DNA of 64,000 bases from Phialocephala subalpina (Eukaryota > Ascomycota > Leotiomycetes > Helotiales > Mollisiaceae). Shown piece after piece: positions 1 to 11,370 of the stretch. A model generated the notes under the pieces. It searched no databases and was not told the origin of the DNA. It saw nothing but the letters and a program-made list of their open reading frames with translations. The stretch's first letter is position 1. Each line of letters begins with the position of its first letter. The translations under genes and the position numbers were made by a program. The stretch spans positions 128,782 to 192,781 of the forward strand of contig FJOG01000009.1 in NCBI GenBank assembly GCA_900073065.1, given 5' to 3'.

Positions 1-527
1 TCTAGGTTCCTGATCTTGGCCAATTGCTCAGGAGCCGCCGCACTCAGGCGAGACATCCATCTACCGAAGTAGAATCTGCTCTGATTGATGCAGCCGTAGT
101 CGAGATAAACGGAGTCTCGTATAGGGTCAAACCAGATTGCTCTGTGTAGATACGTGTCGGGAAATGTCGAAGAGCCACTCTCTGGGAGTAAGTCATCCGT
201 GAAGATGAAAGTGTAGTGTTGGAGTGTTTTGTCGCGGCTCTCGGAGTTGATGTGAAGAGTCAAGGGAAGTGGTTCGCAAATGGCAGCTTTGAGTCGTCGA
301 TAGCAGGCAAAGCATTTATCCTCCTCCGGACATTAGCAATTGAGGCAGACAGACCGAGGGTTAGGAAAGTTGAGTCTCCAAATCTTAAGTTGCAGCTCAA
401 TTGGCAGCTTCGAGAACAAAGTAAATGTATCGAGGTCTTCTCCTAATTGTAGAAACAATTGTTGATCCGCATCTGGTAGCTCAGCGAAAAGAGCCAGAGT
501 CTCTGTAGGCAAGTCCATGGCATCCAT
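1..527 (-). pseudogene. 2EXR-domain protein, 5' part, interrupted by one stop; runs off the window edge
   Basis: The reverse strand reads a fungal 2EXR family protein from an ATG at 527. The hallmark 'FTLFSKLPIELQLKIWRL' is followed by 'NFPNPRSVCL'. The frame meets a single TAA at 335-333 and then stays open to base 1. The part after the stop is clearly the same family: 'LTLHINSESRDKTLQHY' is the conserved block that follows the 2EXR core. No intron boundary is visible around the stop, and CAA to TAA would explain it. 2EXR proteins are abundant in fungi and of unknown biochemical function. The 3' end lies outside the window. A sequencing error or a short unrecognised intron are the alternatives. 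Related copies lie at 1195-1966 and 15907-16798. Confidence 0.7.
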
Positions 528-665
528 TGCGAATTTATCCTTGTGTTCTCCCCTCTGATATCGTGTTCCTCCGATGCCTTTTCCCGATAGCCTTATTCCG
601 GAGTTCGTTCTATGTTTGGTTCGGTGGGATCGACAGGGCGTATGGCGCGTGTAGTGACTGAACAT

Positions 666-1194
666 TTGACGCGCAAGGGGTGACGCACATTCGATTCAAC
701 ACCTGGGCTATGCTGTGCCGGGAGTTGTTTTGGGGTAGGAAAGAAATTTTTGAAGGGATGCAGATATTGCAAGTTCGCTTATGGTACGCTAAGGTTTTCC
801 TGTTTGTGGTGGATCACCTTTAGCAATTGGGACAATTCGTTCAACTGAACCCTAAGGTACTTTCTAGTATCGACAAGGCTTCAAATTCGCTGACTTCTCA
901 ATGCCCTTGATATGTCTTCTTTGGTAATTCAATGTGTCTTTTGAGAAAGTATGTCGTAGTGCATGAGTTCTTGATGTCTCTTGTCTTCATTTTCTCTGCA
1001 CTATTTGTGGTTCCTTCTACCCAGTATCTAATGCTTACGATAGTTTATTGAGGCCTAGATGATAACCTCAGGAATTCTTTCCCCTTCCAAGCAAAACCTA
1101 TGCAAGTTGAGATATGCTTCCATAGCGGCTTATAATCTAGCTTGGGTCTTTGGCTTGTAATCTACCTCCCCATCAACCAAGGCGCCTCCATCTC
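666..1194. other. intergenic, nothing recognised
   Basis: T-rich non-coding sequence between two 2EXR relics. No coding frame, RNA gene or repeat was recognised. Confidence 0.5.
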
Positions 1195-1966
1195 TCACAA
1201 GGAATGTGACTTTTTCCAAGCCAGGTGGAACAGAGGTTGTAAAAAGGCCTCAAGTCCTAATCCAAGCCTCTCAACAACATTCCTCTTACAACGGTCAGAA
1301 TCGATCCGAAGGTGACCAGAGACTTTCATGACCAGAGTGACAAGCAACATGCCTGCTGCTTGAATGCATTCGATCTGCAGCTTTTGGATCATGTCCAGCT
1401 TGCCAGGAGCCGCGCCCCGCACTGTTGTTACCAACTTCCAAAACGACCCTGCTTGAATACATTCCTGTCTAATCCAAAACTGTGATCCAAAACGTATCGC
1501 GTCGAGGAGTGAAGCAGACTCGTTGGTTGAGATGTGGAGACCTATCATCCTTTCGTGCTAAAGCTTGTGGTGGGATGATAGTGTGATGATGCAAAGTCTC
1601 AGCACAACTCTCATGTTTGATATGGAGCGTAATAGGAAAGAGCACTCGTGGAAAGCACGGAAAGCTTTGCGACTAGAGTAATTCCACCATGTTGCTTTGG
1701 GCCAAGGGCAAATGAGAGCTACCTCTCGAAGAGGAGGGAAGAGGAGTGTCCAGATCTTGAGTCGAATTCCAATTGGCAGTCTTGGAAAACTGCTCGAATG
1801 TCTCGAAGAGCTTGGCACGAGCGACGGAAGCGGCTCGAGTAGCAGCTGCTTCAAGGTCAAATGCTTGAGCGGCTCCTGCTCCTTCTTGATGTTCAAACTT
1901 CGTCCTGCATAAGTCTGCAAGCGCTTCCTCTAAGGTGAGTCCACTATTCCGCCTGGGTTCGTTCAT
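1195..1966 (-). pseudogene. 2EXR-domain pseudogene with frameshift(s)
   Basis: The reverse strand begins '[19 protein letters not shown]' at 1966 and reaches 'KLFETFEQF'. The 2EXR core then continues in another frame as 'LPIGIRLKIWTLLFPPLREV', so a frameshift lies near 1775-1795. A further block, 'LHIKHESCAETLHH', matches the conserved 'LHINxESRxETLxxY' block with Arg changed to Cys, a CGT to TGT type change. The C-terminal part is readable to about 1195 in yet another frame. At least two frame changes are needed to read the whole, so this is a decayed gene. It is a relative of the copies at 1-527 and 15907-16798. Family assignment is firm and the exact ends are not. Confidence 0.65.
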
Positions 1967-2241
1967 GTTGCTTCAGAATGTGTTGTGGACTCGAGGTGTC
2001 CGGTGGCTGTGATGGCGTTCGTTGAGGTTTGGAAAGTTTTGTTAGATGTTCTTGGATGAGTGAATATTTGGAGTTAGGGATAGTGCAACGAATGTTGATG
2101 CGCTTTGGGGTAGGCGGGAAATTTCCCCTCCAATTTTCTTGGTAAGGAGGATTTTGGATGGACGCGACAAATGCACCAGTGTTTTCCCAACCAGTCATTA
2201 CCGTGATGCAGTTAATGATAGGCATACCACCGGGTGGATTT

Positions 2242-2440
2242 CCTCCATTCTTCCCGAGACAATTTCGGGGGCCCGCGGAGAACGGCTGGAATGCCTTCTT
2301 GTTGTCGTCATCAAAGCGAGGATCACCTAGCCATCTCGGGAATGAAGAAATCTGCATGTAAGAAATTCCGTTCGTCTCTGTATATTGCCCAATGGTTGAC
2401 GCCAACAGATATACCAGCAGGGACATAGGTTCCATACTAT
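2242..2440 (-). pseudogene. cytochrome P450 C-terminal fragment
   Basis: Two adjoining frames on the reverse strand carry P450 sequence. One reads '[18 protein letters not shown]', the meander region before the haem loop. The other reads 'RWLGDPRF' and then '[15 protein letters not shown]', the haem-binding FxxGxRxCxG motif with its cysteine ligand. The frame changes around 2320. No ExxR helix-K motif or N-terminal membrane anchor is found on the 5' side, and the sequence after the haem loop no longer resembles a P450. It is therefore a short relic rather than a gene. The surrounding reverse-strand sequence out to about 1970 and 2600 is open in places but was not recognised. Confidence 0.75.
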
Positions 2441-2472
2441 ACTGAGGAATCCTGAATCGCTGATAGAACATC

Positions 2473-3078
2473 TGGTTTATGGTGTCCGCGTCAAAGTTTA
2501 GGGTCCTATTATGGTTGGCAGAGTGTGAATAAGGTTACGTACCTCGGCAAAATTGCCGGTTTTCCGACAGCACAGTAGGCGCAATAGTCTCACCTTTCAA
2601 ACTCTGCTTGGCTCCACACACACCAATGCTATCCCCTGTATACCAAGACTGCCGAATACCGCTAGAATCAGTACATTGCTTCCCGAGGCTCAAGGGCAAG
2701 GCCTGCATTACAAGTGATGCATGCTTCAGATGGGATTGATAGGTGAGACGTCCTCGGCAGCGTGGGAATAGCTGTAAATATCCCGGCTCGGCAATGGGCT
2801 TTCATTTAGATTGACTGCAAAAAGCGATAATAGTGTTTTACTGAGAACTCGCCAAATAGTACCAAAATCTACTTCAAAAACTGCCGTGGCAGAATGCCTC
2901 GGAAAGCATTATAAACTTTCGGGAAATCGATTTCCATGCATCTGGCAAGATGCCAAGTTATGTCCTTCTCAACAAAGCGCAGTACCCCTCTAGCTTTAAA
3001 TTCTGTAGAAAATGCTATCTCTGGCAGACTCGCCATTCTTCACAAACGATCAAATCAGTCTTCTCCCAACGCTTCAAA
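2473..3078. other. upstream region of the carotenoid oxygenase gene
   Basis: No gene recognised. This is presumed to hold the promoter and leader of the downstream oxygenase. An in-frame ATG at 2950 would add 43 residues of no family similarity, so it was not chosen as the start. Confidence 0.45.
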
Positions 3079-4638
3079 ATGACAATCACAATCTTCGATA
3101 AAGAACTTGAACGTATTGACAAGGCGATTGATGCCGAGAATTTCAACAAAACGAGTGTGTACAATGTTCCCGGGTACAAGCCTGTGCGCCGAGAACTGAA
3201 ACACGCTCCTGTCCGCATTTCAGGAACAGTTCCTGACGACCTCGACGGCGTTTATCTCCGAAATGGTACCAACGTGCAATTTGATAACACTCACATCCGC
3301 TCACATGCATTTTGCGGGGCCGGGATGATCCACCAGATCCAGATCAAGGACGGCAGCGCCACTTATTCCAATTTCTACGTCCGCACACCGCGTTTTGAGG
3401 TTGAGAGGAAAGCTGGGCGGGAGATTTTCGTCGACTTTACTGATATGGCTGGGGGTGGGCCTGCAGCTGCAGCCAAGATGAGATTTCTGGAGGAGAAAAA
3501 ACGCCTAGGTTTGATCCCCAATCTCAGTAAGCTTGAGCTCACAACTGGCTCCACCTCGGTACGATATCACAGTGGGCGTATATACTGCCTGCAAGAGTTG
3601 GGATATGCGTTCGTTCTCAATACATCTGAAGAAAATGGAAGGCTCGTCATGGACGGCACGGGCAAGTTGGAGACATGGGAAGGCGAATGGGAAGGGCCTT
3701 TCTCAGCTCACCCACGATTCGACCCAGCCACAGGAGATATGTATAATCTCAGCATCGACGCTACTCGCACCGTTATAGCTGGGCTGATCACGAAAGGGTT
3801 GAGGCACTCGCAAGCCGTCGTTCACCACTACCCAAAAAACAGCCATAGGCTTGGCTGGCTCCATGACTTCTTCTTGACCGACAACTACCTCGTGTATCCA
3901 GATATGTCTATAGGAGTCAATGGGACAGCAGGCTTGGAGTCGGAGACCGGGAGCATCTTCCACTTTGACCCCAACTACCCTCTGCGCTGGGGCGTTATTC
4001 CTCGCAATTTTAAGGCTGGCGATGCTGTTCGCTTCTTCACCACCGCGAAGGCCGCCGCCGTTTGGCACGTCATTAACGCATGGGAACGTACGGGATCTAA
4101 TGGAGACCCCGAGCTCGTACTGTTCTCCCCTTGCTTCCCGTCTTATCCGCCCAGCGTCCCTATACACACACCAGAGGAGCCGCCGGCACAAGTAATGAAA
4201 TGGGTACTCAACATGAAGAGTGGAAACGTGACTGAGGAGGAATTGTTGCTTGACCACGGCTACGAACGTCCAAGTCTGAATCTCGACTACGTGGGAATGC
4301 CTAGTCGGTATTGCTATCTTCTTGATGAGCACGGAGATGGCTACATGGGAAAAGGCGTCCTCAAGTACGATCTCATCGACGAACGTGAGATTGCCTACCT
4401 GGATTACGGCAGCATGTATGGCGGCGAAGCGCTGTACGTCCCAAAGAAAAATCCTACCAGCGAAGACGATGGATATTTGCTCGACCTCCTCATGGCAGAT
4501 GAAAAGGCGGAACTTCTCATCATGGATGCCAAGACTATGAAAGAGGTTGCCAGGCTTCATCTGCCACAGCGGGTCCCGTTTGGCGTCCATGCTACCTGGC
4601 TGGGGCCTGAAGAGCTGGCCTCTATATCCGCAGCATAG
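3079..4638 (+). CDS. carotenoid/stilbene cleavage oxygenase (RPE65 family)
   Basis: Single-exon gene of 519 residues, a usual length for the family. These non-haem iron enzymes split a double bond of carotenoids, apocarotenoids or stilbenes with O2. All four iron-binding histidines are visible in family context: His211 in 'FSAHPRFDP', His262 in 'LGWLHDFFLTDN', His330 in 'VWHVINAWE' and His504 in 'FGVHATWLG'. The N-terminal family block 'LDGVYLRNGTN' is present. The ATG at 3079 was chosen because it follows AAAATGA-type context and begins just before the conserved region. An upstream in-frame ATG at 2950 would add an unconserved extension. No signal peptide is seen, so the enzyme is probably cytosolic. 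A Zn2Cys6 regulator follows 507 bp downstream on the same strand. The substrate cannot be told from sequence; cleavage of lignostilbene-like phenolics or of apocarotenoids are both possible. Confidence 0.92.
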   Translation: MTITIFDKELERIDKAIDAENFNKTSVYNVPGYKPVRRELKHAPVRISGTVPDDLDGVYLRNGTNVQFDNTHIRSHAFCGAGMIHQIQIKDGSATYSNFYVRTPRFEVERKAGREIFVDFTDMAGGGPAAAAKMRFLEEKKRLGLIPNLSKLELTTGSTSVRYHSGRIYCLQELGYAFVLNTSEENGRLVMDGTGKLETWEGEWEGPFSAHPRFDPATGDMYNLSIDATRTVIAGLITKGLRHSQAVVHHYPKNSHRLGWLHDFFLTDNYLVYPDMSIGVNGTAGLESETGSIFHFDPNYPLRWGVIPRNFKAGDAVRFFTTAKAAAVWHVINAWERTGSNGDPELVLFSPCFPSYPPSVPIHTPEEPPAQVMKWVLNMKSGNVTEEELLLDHGYERPSLNLDYVGMPSRYCYLLDEHGDGYMGKGVLKYDLIDEREIAYLDYGSMYGGEALYVPKKNPTSEDDGYLLDLLMADEKAELLIMDAKTMKEVARLHLPQRVPFGVHATWLGPEELASISAA

Positions 4639-5144
4639 AAGTTAATTATTCGCAGTTGGACGTTGTAGCTTTAATACTCTAGATCAATCTCGTATAAGAG
4701 TCGTTCTGTCGATCTTAGCTTAAAGTACCTGTTATAAGAACTACCCGAGTATCTCACTCTCTGCAATGTGAAAATTGTGCCTCATCCAGATCGTCTCATC
4801 CGACGTCCTTGATGTCAAGCTTTGGTAGCAGCTAGGAATACTGTAAGCTGACTTTACTTAGCTTTATCGTAAAAATGCACATGATTCAGGCTTCGAAACG
4901 GAGTCCTCGGCATCTCTGGGATGAGATGCGGGGTCTGCAGATCTTGCATGTAACCTTAATTACTATGTACCCCCACCGTTCCCATATATTTCCCTCACCC
5001 AAACCCACATTCGCATACTCCAATAAATCCTCTGAAATACACATACCCATTCTTCCTCCTGACACGCACCACAGAGGTATTGCTTCAATCACGCACTACA
5101 AACGATTTGACGCATTTGTTATCCGCTCTCAACGTAAAGCAACA

Positions 5145-8100
5145 ATGGAGAACAATCAACAGCAAGTTTGTGAACATGATTATCACCCTACACAGATTAA
5201 GCAACAGCAAAGTTTAGGAAGACCTCAATCACGCCCTGCACATGGTCGCAAACGAGCCTCCATAGCTTGTCTGTCATGTCGCAAACGAAAAGTTCGATGC
5301 GACGTTGCTCGTGGGCAAGGCCCTTGCACAAATTGTCGACTAGATAAAGCCAGCTGCGTCATGACCAAGAGCAACATATTATTGTAAGTTATCATGATAA
5401 CCACTGTACTGCTGGCACTACTCTCACCGGCTCACTTCCAAAGCGCGAACTTCAAATGGATTGCTGGCGGCCCCTAACACGTTCTTCTTCTAGTCGCGCC
5501 TCAGAGATCGATCCAGCCTCGCGAAGATCAAGATCACCGGCCTTGGTAGCAGACAAAGCAGTTCATAGGAGAAGGCCCCCGCCTGGCGGGCGTACGATCA
5601 GTACCACATTCTTGAACCCAATTACACCTATTGCTACTGCTACGGAAATGACGAGTCAACCTCAGGTTTGGGAATTCGGCAGGAGCGCTTCGATACTCGC
5701 TGGTTCGCCTGTTTGGGATGAAGCCGTTCAACACAATCCGTTTCTTACCTGGGATTACCATAATTCTAGAGTAGAGAAAAGCCAAATCAACGACACTGCT
5801 CCATACACAGAGTTTGATTGGTGCAGGGATCCAGGGTTTGTTAGATTTCCAGAGAGAGAATCCCAGGCTACTTCTATTCCAAGTATGGTTCATAGCATGA
5901 CTAACAATGAGGCCTTGCTAACATCGGACGTAGATGGTTCCAAGGCTTTTTCGATGTCTGAGTATCATGACACAAATACGAACCAAACTTCGAACCAAGA
6001 TTACGAAACATGGGAAATGCCGAATGGAAATGTTCCTTCATCAAATTATCGCTTTCTTAAGGTTGGAGAGACCACTACTTTATCATCCAACGACTGGAAG
6101 TTTCTCGAGTATAATGGCTGCCTATCTGTTCCAGGCAGCGCGGTGTTAGATGACTTCATGAAGCAGTACTTCCTCTATGTTCACCCCAATCAACCCATTT
6201 TGGACGAGGAAGCTTTTTGGAGCTTATCTACAGGCCATGACCAGGGACCGGTTGGAACTGAATGGATCTCATTGTTTGTTCTCCAAGCTATGTTGATGGT
6301 ATCCTCAAGCGTACGTGTTCGATTACAATCTCTTCTTCTATAGTAGCTAAAGAAGATTCTGAGATGCTGCATTAGTATGTTTCCGTTGGCACTCTTCACA
6401 GGATAGGACTAGCAAACGCCCGTCAAGCCGCCTCGATATTTTATCACCGTGCCAAAGTACGTTATCCATCTACTAGCTGATTGTTATAAAACTAATCAGA
6501 TACTGCAAAGCTACTCTTTGACTTTGGTTGCTACGCCGATACACTTTCGGCCGCTCAAGGTTCATTGATATTGTCCCAACATCTATCAAATGATGGTGAC
6601 CGAAGGTTTAACACCATATGGATTGAGAGGGCGTTTTGTCACGGAAAGAGCAGTGGCATTCTGCACTATAACACAAGCCGTGTGACTACCCGATCCTCAA
6701 AGAAAGCCCTCAAGCGGCTTCTATGGTGCTCTATTCTTCGGGACAGAATACTAGCACTGGGAACTCGTCGGCCACTGCTGATTGTTCCCGACTATTTCGA
6801 GTCTGATCTTGAGCCCTTCACAGCTGAGGATCTGGATGACGAAATCGGTCATTCAAGAGTTTACGACGCTGCGACGAAACGCCTGTTAGTGAATCTCTTT
6901 GTCAAACAGTGCCAACTTGCCACGCCCCTGACCGATGTCATCATGGTGATTTCCCCTCTGAATGAGTCGCTGGACCCCGGCTACATGAGCGAGAATAATT
7001 TCTCAAAGACTGTAGCCAAAATCGTAAAATGCAGACAGCTACTCTGTCAATGGTATGATAATGCAGTCATTTCCTTTCCTACTCCGGCTGGCCTAAAAGA
7101 TTCGCATGAGTCAGTAACGCTGTTCACTAATCTCATGTACATTTATTACCAGTAGGTTAGCTTTCTATATTTTAAATTAAGAAACGCTGAAATCTTGTGT
7201 TATAGCTCAGCCTGGTTAGCACTAGGTCATCGCGAGGTACTCCTGTTCGAGGCGAGATCGGCGGCGTGGCACAGGGCGGAATTTTTACACAAGAAGAGGC
7301 GTCAACTCGAAGAATCCATATCAGCAATCACAGAAATTGTGAAAGAGTTGGTGCAACTTAATCTGACGATATACCTACCCTTCACCGTGTAAGTTAACAC
7401 ATACATATTGCATAGACAAACTGCCACAATTCGAAGCTGAGTCTCATTTCCAGGGTACCCTACACAGCGCTACCGCTGCTGCTACTTTCTCTTGACGTGT
7501 ATCTTGCGCCTAGCGATACGCTGACGGCAATGCGACAACGCCGGCTAGATATTTTCCTTGAAGCTATGAAGACTCAGCAACCAAGATACGATGGAGCCGC
7601 CAAAATTACCAATGCTATAAAGAGAACGTTAGCCTGCCTCGGATTCTCAAAGCCCGTCAGGTGCAATGATGCACAAAACATTACAAGTGTGCAAGAAAAT
7701 CAATTCTGCACCTCATATTCCCGGACAAGCCTAAACCCCGCCAAGGATTGGGGTGATGTGTTCTTGTCACAGCCTGGCTTTTACCTTCGACTCATCCTTA
7801 CACTTGACCTCTCCTTCTCAAGAGGACGACTTCCATATAATACTGATTTCCCCATCACCCTCCAATCAATCCGCAAAATCGAAGACGCCGTCCGAGTACG
7901 GGAGCTTCCTCCTACCAAACCTACTACAGAGGGATTCGTTGACAGTGAAATATTCGAAAAGGAAAACGAAACCTACGACGAATATGATCACAGCAGCCAC
8001 CCCGGTATCCCACCTGTGCCTACAACATACGAATTGTTTAACGAGACTCCCTCTGACCAGCTTCTTCATATGCAAACTGCGGATGAAATTTCCTATGAGA

Positions 8101-8180
8101 AGACAGCGATGGATTATATTGCCTTCGATACTTCAACGTTGGACGACTTTATCGCGCATTTAGATCCATGCTTTAATTAG
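5145..8180 (+). CDS. Zn2Cys6 transcription factor, cutinase transcription factor 1-beta type
   Basis: Six exons: 5145-5383, 5494-6310, 6376-6456, 6511-7151, 7206-7388 and 7454-8180. They join in phase to 895 residues. The zinc cluster has canonical spacing, with Cys42, 45, 52, 61, 64 and 71. The fungal transcription factor regulatory domain follows, with 'FLYVHPNQPILDEEAFW', 'ASIFYHRAK' then 'LLFDFG', and 'KRLLWCSILRDRILALGTR' followed by 'RPL', all typical of the cutinase factor 1-beta group. Introns are 54-110 bp with good donors; the first has a CTAAC branch site. Members of this group switch on genes for fatty-acid or cutin use in plant pathogens, but the targets of this one are unknown. 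It lies downstream of the carotenoid oxygenase on the same strand and could regulate it, which is only inference. The gene ends about 390 bp before a RIP-type AT-rich island. Confidence 0.9.
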
Positions 8181-8221
8181 AGTCATGCATTTACTTAAAA
8201 GCAATTCTATTTGCTCGTACA

Positions 8222-8531
8222 ATGAGCTCTGGGATGACATTCCATATCTCTACAGTAGGCTCATCTCTGACGACGCGCTTCACCAATAGTCTTACGTATT
8301 CAATATCAAAATTATTCCAATCGACGCACAATCCAAGTCTGAATATATCCCCACTGAAGATACCATGGCTGCTTTGGGAGGGAAGGACGCGAGCCCTTGA
8401 TTAACTTTGAAGAGCTGAAATGAGGTCGAGCGCCAAGTTTTTGGTAAACTACGAATATCAGTTAAGTATATATCCACAGGTTCGAAGCTTTCCTGTGACC
8501 GCGGCCATTGAAAATACATTTCGTATAGCAT
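8222..8531 (-). pseudogene. possible coding relic, family not recognised
   Basis: The reverse strand holds two protein-like stretches in different frames: 'MYFQWPRSQESFEPVDIYL' from 8531 downward, and 'DWNNFDIEYVRLLVKRVV' nearer 8300. They look like one decayed reading frame with a frameshift between about 8340 and 8400. It sits at the edge of the AT-rich island, where gene relics are expected. I do not recognise the family, and the stretch could be chance. Confidence 0.25.
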
Positions 8532-8565
8532 TTGAAGAAATAGTAAAGAACTAACGGAAGTTGGC

Positions 8566-10468
8566 TAGATATTAATATAAAGTATTAATAGTATTCAAAA
8601 CATGGATATTAAAGGAGAATTTATTATATATTAATTATATAATTCTCCAAAAATAGAATATCTTTATATAATTCTTTGATTCTTAAGATTTTTATTATAT
8701 TAAAATTTATATATAAAATTATAAATTTTATTAATATAAAAGGTTAATTAAAAAGAATTAAATTTCGCACGTAATTTTCTTTATTAAAAATCAAATAATT
8801 AAAAGAAGAAAACTTGGATTATAATTTAATATTTTTCAATTAATTTTTCTTATAAAGAATTTAATATAATAATAATAATTTTATATTATAAAATAATTTA
8901 AATAAAATTTATTTAAAAAATATTTATTATTAATTATTTTAATTTAAAAATTTAAAATTTAANNNNNNNNNNNNNNNNNNNNNNNNNNNNNNNNNNNNNN
9001 NNNNNNNNNNNNNNNNNNNNNNNNNNNNNNNNNNNNNNNNNNNNNNNNNNNNNNNNNNNNNNNNNNNNNNNNNNNNNNNNNNNNNNNNNNNNNNNNNNNN
9101 NNNNNNNNNNNNNNNNNNNNNNNNNNNNNNNNNNNNNNNNNNNNNNNNNNNNNNNNNNNNNNNNNNNNNNNNNNNNNNNNNNNNNNNNNNNNNNNNNNNN
9201 NNNNNNNNNNNNNNNNNNNNNNNNNNNNNNNNNNNNNNNNNNNNNNNNNNNNNNNNNNNNNNNNNNNNNNNNNNNNNNNNNNNNNNNNNNNNNNNNNNNN
9301 NNNNNNNNNNNNNNNNNNNNNNNNNNNNNNNNNNNNNNNNNNNNNNNNNNNNNNNNNNNNNNNNNNNNNNNNNNNNNNNNNNNNNNNNNNNNNNNNNNNN
9401 NNNNNNNNNNNNNNNNNNNNNNNNNNNNNNNNTAATTAGAATATAAACTTTTAAAATTAAAACTTTATATTATAATATAATTATAATATTTAAAAAGATT
9501 TCTATAATTTTTATTTTGAAAAGAATTAAAATATTTATAAAATAAAAAATCTCAAGAAATTTATTTAATAATATAATTAAAAAAAACTTATTTAATATTA
9601 ATCGAAAATTTATATAATTATAATAAAATTAATTTTAGAAATATTATTAAAAACTTAATATTAATTATTTTAAAGTTTTATTTATATATTTAAAAAATTA
9701 AATAATATATATATATTTTTGAATTTTATTATCAAAATTAAAATAAAAAATAATATAATAAATTTCTAAATTAAATAATTAATAAATAAAACTTGAAAAA
9801 AAAAAATTTATTATTTAGAATATTCTTTATATTATAAAGTTTTACTTTTGATTTCCTAGTAAACTTTCCACGTGATCGTATAAATCCTAATCGGAAAAGG
9901 ATTATTATAGGAAATCCTAATTTAATTTAATATATTAATATTAAAAAATATTAAAATTATTATATAAATATATTAATTAATTTATTAATAATTATTAAAT
10001 TAATTTAATCGCAAAATAATTACATAAATAGCGCTTAATTAGCTTTATTATATATTTCGAAATTACGTAATTTATTTAATATTTGTATTTATAATTATAA
10101 TTAGAAATATAATTGCGATTTTAATATAATAATAATTATAATAAAATATCGAATTAAAAAATAATTAATCCTTCTTATAATTTATTTATACTTTGGTCGC
10201 AAAAGTATAATTTGTGATTATATTCTTATTAATAAGATTGAAAAAAAGAATTAATATTAATTATTATTAATTAGAAAAATAAAAATAGAATATTAATATT
10301 AAATTTATTTTTCTAATTAAATAAGAATATTCCTTTGATAATACTCTTTTATTAATATATTCGAATTAGGCCAAAATTACTATTTAATTAATATAATAAT
10401 AATAATAACATTATATCGTTGAAATATTATAAGATTCTTATAATATATAAAGTTTGCTTCTAATTAAT
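8566..10468. repeat. AT-rich (RIP-type) island
   Basis: Base composition changes abruptly near 8566 and recovers near 10468. Inside, almost every base is A or T, with long TAATTA/TTAATA runs and no readable frame. This is the compositional mark of repeats hit by repeat-induced point mutation (C to T, G to A) in Pezizomycotina. The original element is not recognisable. A run of 470 N lies inside. Confidence 0.85.
8963..9432. other. assembly gap (470 N)
   Basis: 470 unknown bases inside the AT-rich island, a scaffolding gap. The length may be an estimate. Confidence 0.99.
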
Positions 10469-10769
10469 AGCCTCGATCGCATCTCATACATCGCCCGCTT
10501 CAGAGCTCAAGATCCGACAGTAGATTGATTGTATTTATCTGTTTTCATGGCGACGTCATTCAACTGCAGGTGATTGCTGAACACCTATTTTCGTTTCGCC
10601 GAAGACATTGATATTACTGTGAACCGAAACTACAAAAGAAGTAATGACCATCAAGCAAGCGTACAGACACGCAAAACTGTTCGGTCGGGAAATGAAAGCT
10701 TCCAAAAGCCCAAAGGAAATTCGTAACCAGTTACAAAGTCACGACGGGTCTAGTTGATGCTATGAAGAA

Positions 10770-11367
10770 CTATCTCTCTGCTCCAGCGGTACTAGCAGGT
10801 GCCCCATCTCCTTCTGCGTGAAGGCTATCGACTGTGAAGTTTTTGATCCCCCTTGGCGAGCCCTTTCCATCTTGCTTGCTCTGTTCCACGTTCTGTCGAG
10901 CTTCTTCACTTGGCACCTCCTCGTCTTCTGAATCGGTCTCACCGGCATCTCTCACAACTACCGAATTGTCAGAGTCCGAGATACTTATATCCGAGTCTGA
11001 AAAAACGGATGCCGCTTCAGAATTATCCCCGGCCGTAGAAGCCGCTGTACGTGCCCATAAACTCCATCTCGGCATCTCACGATTCTGTGTTCTTGTAACG
11101 AATCTTGATCTCCATCTAGAAGCCGCAAGGTTATCCTCTATCTGAAGGCGGAAGTCGCGATATGTTTGGGTAGCATCGATACTCGCGGCTCTTGAGTCTC
11201 TCGGCGGCCTCTTTTTCCTCCGATATGTGCCTGGAAGTAATTTTATTAGGAGTCAATTATTCTCGCAAGAAAGTATCAGAGCGCGATTTACCTGGATAAT
11301 CCTTCAGTAGATTGCGCGGGAATCCGCCAATTGGGATCAAGCCCCCTTTTTCCATATGCAGCACCAT
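10770..11367 (-). pseudogene. 5'-truncated gene of unknown function with acidic Ser/Asp tail
   Basis: The reverse strand has two exons that join in phase, 11367-11292 and 11230-10770, across a 61-bp intron with a GTAAAT donor and TTCCAG acceptor. The first exon reads 'GGLIPIGGFPRNLLKDYPG'. The second has a basic stretch, 'YRRKKRPPRDS', then a Ser/Asp/Glu-rich part including 'SDSDISISDSDNS'. The reading frame is also open upstream of the ATG ('VDFEISISSAIAETNIF') before it meets a stop, so the conserved start is probably lost. Another relic, 'LAASSFYYQFDKQDLHE', preceded by an in-frame TAA, lies further upstream around 11560-11700. I do not recognise the family. From the available ATG it would make 178 residues. 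Its position beside the AT-rich island suggests a gene damaged with its neighbourhood. Confidence 0.5.
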
Positions 11368-11370
11368 GAA

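Noticed and set aside
3703..4590. 295-codon open frame on the reverse strand
   Set aside because: It lies wholly opposite the carotenoid oxygenase, whose four histidine motifs are clear; the reverse frame has no family features.
8566..10468. AT-rich block as possible mitochondrial insertion or centromere
   Set aside because: No mitochondrial gene is readable and it is under 2 kb; RIP of a repeat explains the composition more simply.
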